This document shows, one piece after another, positions 27,092-35,800 of a stretch of 64,000 nt of DNA. Both the position numbers and the translations under genes were made by a program. Each line of letters opens with the position of its first letter. Position 1 is the first letter of the stretch. The DNA is taken from contig NZ_FOTF01000003.1 of assembly GCF_900114485.1 (NCBI RefSeq), positions 208,460 to 272,459 on the forward strand, given 5' to 3'. The stretch is from Loktanella salsilacus (GTDB lineage: Bacteria > Pseudomonadota > Alphaproteobacteria > Rhodobacterales > Rhodobacteraceae). The notes below the pieces were generated by a model that did not search any database, had not been told where the DNA came from, and was given only the letters and a program-made list of their open reading frames with translations.

Positions 27092-28684
27092 TTAATGCGC
27101 CCGGCCATTGATGTGGTTTTTCAGGATATGGCGATACAGACCGATCCCCAGCCGTGACATTTGCCCGGACTGGTCTGTGCCATCCAGCTTGCCAAAGCCG
27201 CGAATATCCCGGTCCTTGCGCGCAATGCGAAAGCCTGCGCCGATCTCTGACATCTCGCAAAAGGCGGTCAGGCGGGTGGCGGCTTCACTGCCGCTATCGC
27301 GTTCAACGCCCGTCAGCAGCAGCATATGCGCCGGCAGTTTGCTGCGCCCGATGCGGCCGCGCAGCTGGTGCAGTTGCGACAGGCCAAAGCGGTCGGCGTG
27401 CCAGACCACCATCGTATTGGCGCGGCCATTATCCAGCCCGCTTTCGATGATGGAGGTCGACAGCAACACATCCACCTCGCCCTCCATAAAGGTCAGCATC
27501 GCCTGCGCCATATCATCATCGGCCATCTGCCCGTGGGCTGTGGCAAAGGTGAAGGACACGCCGCGTTTGCGCAGCAGCGCCTCTAGCTCTTCGACATCAG
27601 AGACACGCGGGCAGACGATATAGCATTGCCCGTCGCGCGCGACCTCGGTGTCGATGGCTTGCAGCATGTCATCGTGATCCAGCCCGCCCAGCCGGGTCTG
27701 CACCGGTTTGCGGCTTTTGGGGGCGGTGGCGACGACGCTGACATCGACCAGCCCCACTTCTGCCGCAGCAAGGGACCGGGGGATGGGCGTGGCTGTCATC
27801 GACAGCACATGCAGGCCGGGGACCAGATGGTGCAGCTGGTCCTTTTGCTCTTCGCCGAACTTCTGTTCCTCGTCGATGATCACAAGCGAGAGGTTTTTGA
27901 ACGCAATATGATCGTCCAACAGGGATTGCGTGCCGACGACCACCTTGATCGATCCGTCCTGCAAACCTGTCAGCGTCGCATCGTAGTCATCAGTCGGTGT
28001 CAGGCGCGACAGCTCTGCCACGGCAATGCCAAGCTGTGCGAAGCGGGCGTGGAAACTGTTGAAATGCTGCCGCGCCAGCACCGTGGTGGGGGCGGCGATG
28101 ATGACTTGATGACCGCTCAGCGCCGCAGTGGCGGCAGCGCGCAAGGCGATCTCTGTCTTGCCAAAGCCGACATCGCCAACCAGCAGGCGGTCCATTGGCG
28201 TATCTAGCGCCAGATCGTCCAGAACTGTGGTAATCGCCCGGTCCTGATCATCGGTCGGTTCATGCGCAAAGGCGTCGGCAAAGGCGGCATAGGCCTTCGC
28301 GTCAGGCACCAGTGGTGTCGCCGCATGGGCGCGGCGGGCGCGGCCCATTTCGATCATGTGATCGGCGCTTTCGCGTAATTCCGCGATCATCTCGTCCCGG
28401 CGTTTCAGCCAGTCGCCGGATTTTAGCCGGTCCAGCGTCAGATCATCGGCAGGCGCGCCAAAGCGCCAAAAGTCCTGCCCCTCGATCGCGGGCAGCATCA
28501 GCTTGCCACCGTCACGATATTCAAAGGTCGTCAGGATCTGGTCCGTATCCCCCAGATCGCAAGACATATGTCCGTCGTAACGGGCCAGCCCGTGTTCCAG
28601 ATGCACAACGGCGTCGCCGGGTTCTAGCGCGTCCTCTCCGAACAACAGGTCATGGTCTCTCTCGTTCAGGTGCTGCTGTGTCAT
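27092..28684 (-). CDS. Short Mfd-like DNA translocase (no UvrB-like or C-terminal domain)
   Basis: A 530-residue protein that covers only the middle of Mfd. Residues about 22-85 are a RID-type RNA-polymerase-interaction domain (GDAVVHLEHGLARYDG). Residues 140-500 are the RecG/Mfd translocase with Walker A GDVGFGKT (170-177), DEEQ box, MTATPIPRSLA, and motif VI RGRIGRSKLPAH, then the TRG-like end. It lacks the N-terminal UvrA-binding module and domain 7 of full-length Mfd (about 1150 residues). It may move or remove RNA polymerase without recruiting repair. The ATG at 28684 is the only credible start. Confidence 0.82.
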   Translation of the reverse strand: MTQQHLNERDHDLLFGEDALEPGDAVVHLEHGLARYDGHMSCDLGDTDQILTTFEYRDGGKLMLPAIEGQDFWRFGAPADDLTLDRLKSGDWLKRRDEMIAELRESADHMIEMGRARRAHAATPLVPDAKAYAAFADAFAHEPTDDQDRAITTVLDDLALDTPMDRLLVGDVGFGKTEIALRAAATAALSGHQVIIAAPTTVLARQHFNSFHARFAQLGIAVAELSRLTPTDDYDATLTGLQDGSIKVVVGTQSLLDDHIAFKNLSLVIIDEEQKFGEEQKDQLHHLVPGLHVLSMTATPIPRSLAAAEVGLVDVSVVATAPKSRKPVQTRLGGLDHDDMLQAIDTEVARDGQCYIVCPRVSDVEELEALLRKRGVSFTFATAHGQMADDDMAQAMLTFMEGEVDVLLSTSIIESGLDNGRANTMVVWHADRFGLSQLHQLRGRIGRSKLPAHMLLLTGVERDSGSEAATRLTAFCEMSEIGAGFRIARKDRDIRGFGKLDGTDQSGQMSRLGIGLYRHILKNHINGRAH

Positions 28685-28769
28685 GGGGGTGTCCTAGGTG
28701 ATGTCTTGCACTGAACGCCCGGCTGCGGGTTTTGATCCCGACTTTGCGATTTGTTAATCGCTGGCAGCT

Positions 28770-29684
28770 TTATTCCGCCGCGACGGCCAGATGCAGCGCT
28801 GATGCCGCGTCCCTGATCGCGGCGACCAGCCGCTTGCGGCTGTCATCTACGGGCTGATCGGCCGGGAACATCAGGCTGATGCCCCGGTTCGCATCCGCCA
28901 TGGCCAGCGGCCTGACGGCGACCTCTTCGCGGTGGATCGCTTGGCGGCGCGCAAACAGGTCTGGCAGCACGGCAACGCCGGCCCCCGTCGCGGCCATCAG
29001 CAGGATGGAATCAAGGCTCGTGCCTTCGTAATCATTGCTGACGATGCCGCCGCTGAGCCCTGCAAGCCCGTAGACAATGCGCGCCAAACGGTGCCCCGTA
29101 TCCAGCGTCAGCAGGCGTTGGCCCGTTAGGTCCGCCGCCGTGACCTGCTTGAGTGCGGCAATGGGGTGGTCCGTCGCGACCGCGACCCACAACGCTTCGG
29201 TAAACAAGGGACGTTGCCACGTATTCGGGTGATCCTCTGGCGTAGAAATAATCGCGTCAAAGCGGCCGTTCCGAATACCCTCATCAAGGCTGAGCGTGTT
29301 TTCCTCGCGCACGATGACCCGCAAATCCGGCTGATCGCGGTGCAGCGCCCGCATGACCTGCGGCAACAAATACGGCCCGATCGAGGGCAGGGTGCCCAGC
29401 CGCAGCCGCCCGCCAAACGGCAGGTCTGACGTCATCACGCTGCGCAAATTCGCAACCTCTGCCAAGATGCGGCGGGCGCGGTGGATGAATTCCAGCCCCT
29501 TGGCCGTCGCCTGCGCGCCGCTGCGCCCGCGCGTGAACAGGCGCACGCCAAGGTCAGCCTCGACCGCGGCGATCTGATTGGACAGGCTCGGCTGGCTGAC
29601 ATGCAACAAATCTGCGGCCAGACCAAAGCCGCCCAGCTGGTGGACAGCAACGATATACTCAAGCTGGCGCAGGGTAGGTCTCAT
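28770..29684 (-). CDS. LysR-family regulator, OxyR-like without the redox cysteines
   Basis: A 304-residue LysR regulator. The HTH is in residues 1-60 (LRQLEYIVAVHQLGGFGLAA; SQPSLSNQIAAVEADLG) and the effector domain in about 90-295. The N-terminus is OxyR-like, but the stretch LLTLDTGHRLARIVYGLAG, which aligns with the peroxide-sensing loop, has no cysteine, so it does not sense peroxide in the OxyR way. It is divergent from an SbtA-like permease gene and probably controls it. Confidence 0.85.
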   Translation of the reverse strand: MRPTLRQLEYIVAVHQLGGFGLAADLLHVSQPSLSNQIAAVEADLGVRLFTRGRSGAQATAKGLEFIHRARRILAEVANLRSVMTSDLPFGGRLRLGTLPSIGPYLLPQVMRALHRDQPDLRVIVREENTLSLDEGIRNGRFDAIISTPEDHPNTWQRPLFTEALWVAVATDHPIAALKQVTAADLTGQRLLTLDTGHRLARIVYGLAGLSGGIVSNDYEGTSLDSILLMAATGAGVAVLPDLFARRQAIHREEVAVRPLAMADANRGISLMFPADQPVDDSRKRLVAAIRDAASALHLAVAAE

Positions 29685-29724
29685 GTATAGCCCCTAGCTA
29701 TGATTGGCGTGAATACAAAGTATT

Positions 29725-29742
29725 TAAACTATCTAAAACTTT
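29725..29742. promoter_or_regulatory. Candidate LysR operator in the divergent gap
   Basis: The gap 29685-29777 contains a short ATAC-AAA-GTAT palindrome within an A/T-rich stretch (around 29711-29735). LysR proteins often bind such sites between divergent genes. Position is approximate and the assignment is inferred. Confidence 0.25.
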
Positions 29743-29777
29743 GCGGCAAGCAGCGGCAACTGAAATGGAGACCGCCC

Positions 29778-30749
29778 ATGCCCGCCTTTTTCGACACCCT
29801 TGTCGGCAACCTGATGGTTCCGACAATTTTGTTCTTCGTCCTTGGCCTGATCGCCGCCTTCGTGCGCAGTGATCTGTCGATCCCCGAAGGGGCAGCCAAG
29901 TTCATGTCGCTTTACCTGCTGCTGGCCATCGGCTTTAAAGGCGGCAATAGCCTGGCGCAGCACGGGCTGCAGGGCGACCTTGCCCTGACCATTCTAGCGG
30001 GTTTGCTGCTGTCCTTCCTGATCCCGTTTCTGGCCTTTGCGTTGCTGCGTATCCTGACCCGGCTGGATCCGGTAAACGCGGCCGCCGTCGCGGGCCATTA
30101 CGGGTCCATCTCTATCGTGACCTTCGTCGCCGCCTCTAGCCTGCTGGAACTGTCGGGGATCACCTTTGATGGCTATATGGTCGCCGTCGCCGCCAGCATG
30201 GAAGTGCCAGCAATCCTGTCCGCGCTGTGGATCGCGCACCGGTATTCCGGCAGCCAAGATACGGGCCGCGTCCCGATGCGCGAGCTTTTCGCAAACGGCT
30301 CTGTGCTGCTGTTGACCGGTGCCTTTGTCATCGGCGCGTTGACCCAAGACAAGGGCATGCAGATGATCGCCCCCTTCGTTGTCACGCCCTTCACCGGCAT
30401 CCTGTGCCTGTTCTTGCTGGATATGGGCCTGAATGCAGGGCGGAGCATTCTGAACAATCGCCATATGCTGACGCCGGGGCTGTTTTGCTTTGGCTTGTTG
30501 ATGCCGATGATCGGCGCATCCCTTGGCTGGGCGGCGGGCGCGATGATCGGCCTGCAAACTGGCAGCGTGTTCCTGCTGATGGTGCTGTCAGCCTCTGCCT
30601 CTTATATCGCCGTGCCCGCCGCGATGCGGATCGCGCTGCCAAAGGCCGAGTCCGGCATATACCTGACGCTGTCGCTGGGCGTGACCTTTCCCTTTAACAT
30701 CACCTTGGGCTTGCCGCTGTATCTGTGGCTGGCTGGACTTGGTAGCTAA
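29778..30749 (+). CDS. SbtA-like sodium-dependent bicarbonate permease (DUF897)
   Basis: A 323-residue membrane protein with about ten hydrophobic segments in two repeats. Landmarks are LYLLLAIGFKGGNSLAQHG in the first half and LFLLDMGLNAGRS in the second, as in the SbtA family of Na+/bicarbonate symporters. The ATG at 29778 is chosen over upstream in-frame starts because the family begins here. The adjacent LysR gene recalls the CmpR control of bicarbonate transport in cyanobacteria. In heterotrophs the real substrate of this family is uncertain. Confidence 0.8.
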   Translation: MPAFFDTLVGNLMVPTILFFVLGLIAAFVRSDLSIPEGAAKFMSLYLLLAIGFKGGNSLAQHGLQGDLALTILAGLLLSFLIPFLAFALLRILTRLDPVNAAAVAGHYGSISIVTFVAASSLLELSGITFDGYMVAVAASMEVPAILSALWIAHRYSGSQDTGRVPMRELFANGSVLLLTGAFVIGALTQDKGMQMIAPFVVTPFTGILCLFLLDMGLNAGRSILNNRHMLTPGLFCFGLLMPMIGASLGWAAGAMIGLQTGSVFLLMVLSASASYIAVPAAMRIALPKAESGIYLTLSLGVTFPFNITLGLPLYLWLAGLGS

Positions 30750-30758
30750 ACGACCTGC

Positions 30759-30810
30759 GGCCCCATCCGCATCCCGGCCTTATCATAGGGCCGGACAGCG
30801 CGATGGGGCC
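30759..30810. terminator. Nested inverted repeat after the SbtA-like gene
   Basis: GGCCCCAT (30759-30766) pairs with ATGGGGCC (30803-30810), and inside it CCGGCC (30774-30779) pairs with GGCCGG (30789-30794). It starts nine bases past the permease stop. No T-tract follows. It may terminate both this gene and the remnant reading in from the right. Confidence 0.5.
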
Positions 30811-30995
30811 TGCTTGTTCAGGTGACGCAGGGCCGCAGGCAAAGGTCCTGTCACCAGATCCAGTGCGCGCATATAAATCGGCGCAAAGTCCGGTGGCGGA
30901 TCGTGCAAAGTTGCAAAATGAGGGCTAAGGTTGTGTTGCCAAATCAACGCCTTGCGGGGTGATTGGCTCCGACGGTAGGGGCCGGAGCATTCACC
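30783..30995 (-). pseudogene. Start-less remnant of a host-like gene at the island edge
   Basis: On the minus strand 70 codons are open from 30995 to a TGA at 30783, with a stop immediately upstream and no early start codon. The translation ends in MRALDLVTGPLPAALRHLN and a short tail. Codon use is GC-rich like the host genes on the left and unlike the island on the right. I do not recognise the family. It looks like the 3' end of a gene cut off when the island arrived; a chance open frame is the alternative. Confidence 0.35.
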
Positions 30996-31138
30996 TCAAC
31001 GCACTGATATCGCGACACTTTTATGGAGCGACTCCTGTCCGACTCCGCAACGAGACAGTCTTTGTGCCGTAACCTGTGCCATTTGGCAAGAGCCCCTCGA
31101 AGGGACCGAGGTAGCTGGAGCGCGCGTCCATTATCTCA
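30996..31138. other. Island left flank, no gene seen
   Basis: Between the host-like remnant and the first island gene there is no convincing open frame, tRNA or promoter. I found no copy of the repeats seen near the integrases at the other end. Confidence 0.5.
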
Positions 31139-32851
31139 TCAGCTGAGTTCGAACTTCGCAGCAATGGTCTCCTTCGTGCCACACAAGTAGAGCATGCTCT
31201 TTGCGCGTGAGAGGCCAACGTAAAAAGTCTCACGATCACGCTCTGTGTCACAATCTGAAAACTCCCATACGATTGTCACCGCACGTTCGAGGCCCTTGAA
31301 CCTGGCCACGGTGTCCACGGTAAGGCCATTGGGGCCATAGTCCTCGATGCGGCCCAGCCGAATAGAATTTGGCAACGGGCACTGGCTGAGCAACTTCTCG
31401 CAAGTGTCCCGATTAACGGCAGTGCAGAGCAAGACGGCAATATCATGCGCCGGAATGCCTTCTAACTGCGTAAGCCGGGTGACAAGCTGGGCAATTTGTC
31501 GTGCTTGAAGCTCCAGCGTTGGTGCCTTGATAAACTCTACAGGTAAGCCGGCTATCGCCGATTTTTGCACCGGACCCCCACGGTAGTGCAAGTAAGCAGC
31601 ATCATGAATGGCCGCCGTGTTTCGACAGTTGCGATCAAGAACGAGTGGTTCGCCCAGCACCGGAATGCTGGCTGAGCGGCGATAAATATCTTGGTTTTCA
31701 TCGAGGAAGACATAAAGCAGTCCGTCCTCAAGGTCCGTTAGAAGCATTTCGACGGGTAGCCAGAAATCATCGGCAAAATCTTGTGCTTCGTCCACAATTA
31801 CTGCGTCGTAAATCGCTCCGCTATGATCAACGGCGTTCGAGAGCGCGATCGGCATAAGTTCATTGTAGAGGTCCGCGCCCGGATAGTCCCGCTGAGCTTC
31901 GGCCAGATAATCGGTCCCGTGCTCGGCCAACACCTTTCGGGTCCACAAATCGCAGACCTGATGAAATGAGGCGACATCCAAGCCTTCGATTTTTGCACAT
32001 TGTTCACGCAAGTGGTCGGCCAGGCCACGGTTGTAACACAGAAGCAGAACTCGCATCCCTTCGCGTGCAAGGCGAACGGCTTTCTCCCTGGCAATCAAGG
32101 TTTTCCCTGTGCCTGCACCACCAGCAATAACAACCCTTCGTTGCCGACGAAGGAAATCAAGGATACCCGCTTGGCGGTCGGTTAATTCTATACGCATCTC
32201 CTCTTCTTCCAATAGCCTGGTCGAAAGCAGAGGCCGGGTCGTGGCGGTCCTTGCAAAAATATCAATGAAGGCATGCAATCCGTTTTGACGGATGGCCACA
32301 AGGTCGCCTGAGTTACTTGCGGACCAATAGCTGAAAGCTTTTTCTGTCCATTCAGACAGTGATGAGAGGTCACTCTGATCACCAATCAAATCTGCGGGGC
32401 TGGCTGGATCACTAAGGCGGCCAGCGTCTCCAACGTCGGGAAAAAACGCAGCGTGGCCGAGGCTGATACGACCAATGCGCAGTCTCTGCCATGTCTGAGA
32501 TTCATTTAATTTCTCGAGCAACGCGTATTTTGCAGTTTTAGCCTGCTCAAAGGGGTTCTTAATGATGTGGCTTTTTCCGCCTGCGTCCGTCGAGGTCCAC
32601 GAACCCTTTGTCGCATCTCGTGTGATCTGACCTCCCTTAACCTCGACGACCAAGATGCCGTTGGACGGGTGAACGATAATAATATCTGCTTCACCGTCGC
32701 GTGGCCCTTTGCCGTGAGGCCGGGAGATCCAAGCAATCGAGTGAAAGATTGTGTATTGGGGCCCGAGTTGATCGGCCAATGCGCGGAAGAGGATCAGCTC
32801 TGCGCGAGATTTAGATCGAGCAAGGTGTGCGTCGGGAAAACAGGTTGCCAT
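31139..32851 (-). CDS. NERD-nuclease / superfamily-1 (UvrD-like) helicase
   Basis: A 570-residue protein. Residues about 12-120 are a NERD domain with the nuclease-type core GEADIIIV and VVEVKGG (Asp56, Glu70, Lys72). Residues about 222-570 are a compact UvrD/Rep-like helicase: Walker A GGAGTGKT (244-251), Walker B VIVDEAQDF, LDENQDIY, LDRNCRN and a C-terminal FYVGLSRAKSMLYL motif. The first base of its start codon is also the last base of the 1618-residue partner gene upstream, so the two are translated together. No UvrD C-terminal Tudor-like domain is present here; one occurs in the partner. A DNA-damaging or DNA-processing defence role is inferred. Confidence 0.82.
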   Translation of the reverse strand: MATCFPDAHLARSKSRAELILFRALADQLGPQYTIFHSIAWISRPHGKGPRDGEADIIIVHPSNGILVVEVKGGQITRDATKGSWTSTDAGGKSHIIKNPFEQAKTAKYALLEKLNESQTWQRLRIGRISLGHAAFFPDVGDAGRLSDPASPADLIGDQSDLSSLSEWTEKAFSYWSASNSGDLVAIRQNGLHAFIDIFARTATTRPLLSTRLLEEEEMRIELTDRQAGILDFLRRQRRVVIAGGAGTGKTLIAREKAVRLAREGMRVLLLCYNRGLADHLREQCAKIEGLDVASFHQVCDLWTRKVLAEHGTDYLAEAQRDYPGADLYNELMPIALSNAVDHSGAIYDAVIVDEAQDFADDFWLPVEMLLTDLEDGLLYVFLDENQDIYRRSASIPVLGEPLVLDRNCRNTAAIHDAAYLHYRGGPVQKSAIAGLPVEFIKAPTLELQARQIAQLVTRLTQLEGIPAHDIAVLLCTAVNRDTCEKLLSQCPLPNSIRLGRIEDYGPNGLTVDTVARFKGLERAVTIVWEFSDCDTERDRETFYVGLSRAKSMLYLCGTKETIAAKFELS

Positions 32852-35800
32852 TAGTCGATAAACTTTAATTTATTGAAGGGGAGAAATTTTTTGCCTTGAA
32901 AGCCGAAGTCGACTTTCGCGCTGGTCTGCAAGCCGGTCTTCTTGACTTCCAAGATGCGCCCGTCTCCCCATTGCGCATGATTTACGGTTGCTCCGATGCG
33001 AGCGTTTAGCTGCACTGTATCAGCGAGGCGTTCGGCGACATCCTTCCAAGCAAAATCAAACCAGTATTCGTCGACCCGCTGAAACGGATTGTGAATTGCA
33101 TAGAGTTGCTGCGCATTCGGGTCCAAAGCAGCCTCGACAATGTAAAGCCAAAAGTCATCTGCGTTATTCTGGGCCATCGAAAACTGCGTCCGCGACATCT
33201 TGGTCCCGCGGGCGTTCCACGGCCCCCGCAGCCCCTTCACTTCGATTAGCCGCCGCTTCCCGTCAGTTTCGGTCGAAACAATGTCGAAACCGGGATTGAA
33301 GTGATCCTGTTCGATGGGCGATCTGCCCTGGTCGGCCTCGTAGCGCATAGCGCGTTCGATGGCACTGGCATCGATTTCCTTGTTCTCATCGACCGAATAT
33401 TCGGTGCGATCTTCGTCGGGGCGATCATTGGTTCGGGCGACATAGGCAAGCATACGATTAGTCTTGAGTTTCCCCTGACGACCATTTTGAGCATTGGCGG
33501 ATGAATGATCATTCTTTAATTTACGATCTATCGTAGGATGTTCCTCCGACATCATGCCAAATGGCTTTCCTCCGGTTTTGGATTTGTAGTCGTCAATCTT
33601 TGGAATGGCCTGGCTCGATCTATCGGTCTCTGGACGGCCTGATTGGTCCCCAAACGGTTCAGTTTTTTGGGCGTGCAGGCTAATGTCATCGATCGTCGTC
33701 GATTTTGCTATAGTTAGTCGATTATTGATTTTTTCCCCTAATCGTGAGACATCACTTTCGCCTAATTCCGAGGCATCGTGAGCTTGTGAGTTGACCGTTA
33801 CTATTTTCCCTTGAGATTGAGCACCTGGAGAATTATCCTCATCCTCAAAAAGCTCGTTGGGTCTTTCCAGAGCTGAATCTTCGGCGAGCTCCGTTAATTC
33901 GACTTCAGCGTCAAGGTCTTCGAGAGCACTTGCCTTTGCGCCATACCACCCTGAAGCAATTGGCGGTGAAAATCCACCTTCGATCAACAACGCTTCCGCT
34001 TCAGACCTGGTGCAGGAGTTGATCAAAAGAACCGCAGTGGTTGCGAGCGGCTTTATGTCCGTCTGTGGACAGAGGTGTTCTACAGAGAGAAATAATTGGC
34101 GGAATGCTGCTGCCCAAGTATTTTGGTTCATCGCAGAGCCACGGATATGTAATGTGCCCTTTTCCAAGAAAGCTGCGGCAGTCACCGGAGGAGAAACAAC
34201 CGGTGCGGCCCCCAAGTTGAGCTCAACTTGAATTTTCAATTCACGCGTCAAAGTCACCGAAAGGTCGTGTAAGTCCGCTCGCAAAGCTGACCGAGCGTCC
34301 TCATTGGGGGCGAGCCAAAGTAGCAGTTCGGAACGCTCTGCAAGAAGCGAGGTGGCGGAGGCATCGGGACTGCGATCAGGTTCTTGCGCCAGTTTTTGTG
34401 CGGCCAGGCTGCTTAAGGGACTAACACCAATTCTGTTGTAGAACCGATTGAGGCTGGCGCGGTCAGTTTGAGGCGGCGTTATCAGTTTGTCGTTAAGATC
34501 ATTTCCAAATGGTTCGGCAAGAACATTTCGATCGATCCAAAGGACATCTTCAGGAAACGCTCCATTGCCATCTTGGTCGATGAGGCTGAGCCCTTCGGCA
34601 ATAATTACAAGCGCGTCGGATAGGTCAACATCTTCTACCTCCTGCGCGCGGCAGATCTGAACAATACAACTTTCATGCAGCTGCCTAAATTCCTTTTCTG
34701 GCTCCGAATCGGAGGAGATTTCAACCATCAGCCGGGCAAAATCCTTAGGACCTGGCGCGTTCCTGACACCCAGAAACTCATGCAGCATTTCTTGTCGACG
34801 CATTTCGGGGTTCGCGTTTTTCCAGTATCGGCCAGCGTCTGGCGCGGTCCAGAAGACCTCCGTCGCCTTCAGATAGCAATCAGCGCTTCGATCGAAAATA
34901 TATGGCTCGTCCGCAAGGTATTCGATCTGCTCCAATTCTCGCTTATCTGAAACTGCCTCGTTCAGCAGTTCATAAGTCATAGGACTCGCCTTGGTGCCAG
35001 AGCTGACGCAGTATCTGAGATGAGAGACAATCGATGCGACTGGTGGCACTCGAGGCATATCGATTAAGCTCATGAATTCGATGTGCTGTCGACGCGGCCC
35101 TCGAAGTGCATTTAGTTCGATGATCGGGACTTGTGACTCGAAGCCGGGTGCCCGGCCCGCTTGGTAGACATCGGAGGGTAGATGAAACTGAGTCTCATCC
35201 CTTTCGCCACGTATCAAGGCAGGAAGAAATGCCACAGTCTTTAGTGCGGCTATACTTCGTTTGTCGTCTTCATCGGCACCAAGAAGAAAGTCGGAAATTT
35301 TATCGACTAAATTATTGAGCGACTTGACTGTATCATCATTAATAATGCCAGCGTCTGCTATCTCTGTTATCCTGCGCAACATGTGACGAAGCGTTGGATG
35401 AACGGGCATTCTGAGTTCAGCCTCGAGAACGTCTCTGAATTGCATGCCTGCTCGGCTCTGCGGTAACCAACTATCTTCGAGCCAATTGTGAGGATCAGGT
35501 CCCAGAACGCGCTCGATATTGGGCGACCACTGGTAGCAGTCGATGGGTCTCGCAAAGATGCCGGCGCGCGTCGGGATAAAAGCTAATTTACGGAGTTGAC
35601 GCATCACTCCGTCGTCAGTGAGTTCGCGCCGATACTGGACTATCTGCTCGGCAATCGAACTGAATCCTTCCTGTTCAAGGCGATGTTCTGCAACAATACT
35701 CGGAATGTAGTCTGTGAGATATCTTCCGAAAGAAACAATGGGCACGTTAAGGATTTTTTCGGCGAAACACTCCATTCCAGGTGGAAAATGTTTTGTGTCA

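Noticed and set aside
30759..31138. tRNA gene as island attachment site
   Set aside because: No cloverleaf or T-loop consensus could be found at either island end.
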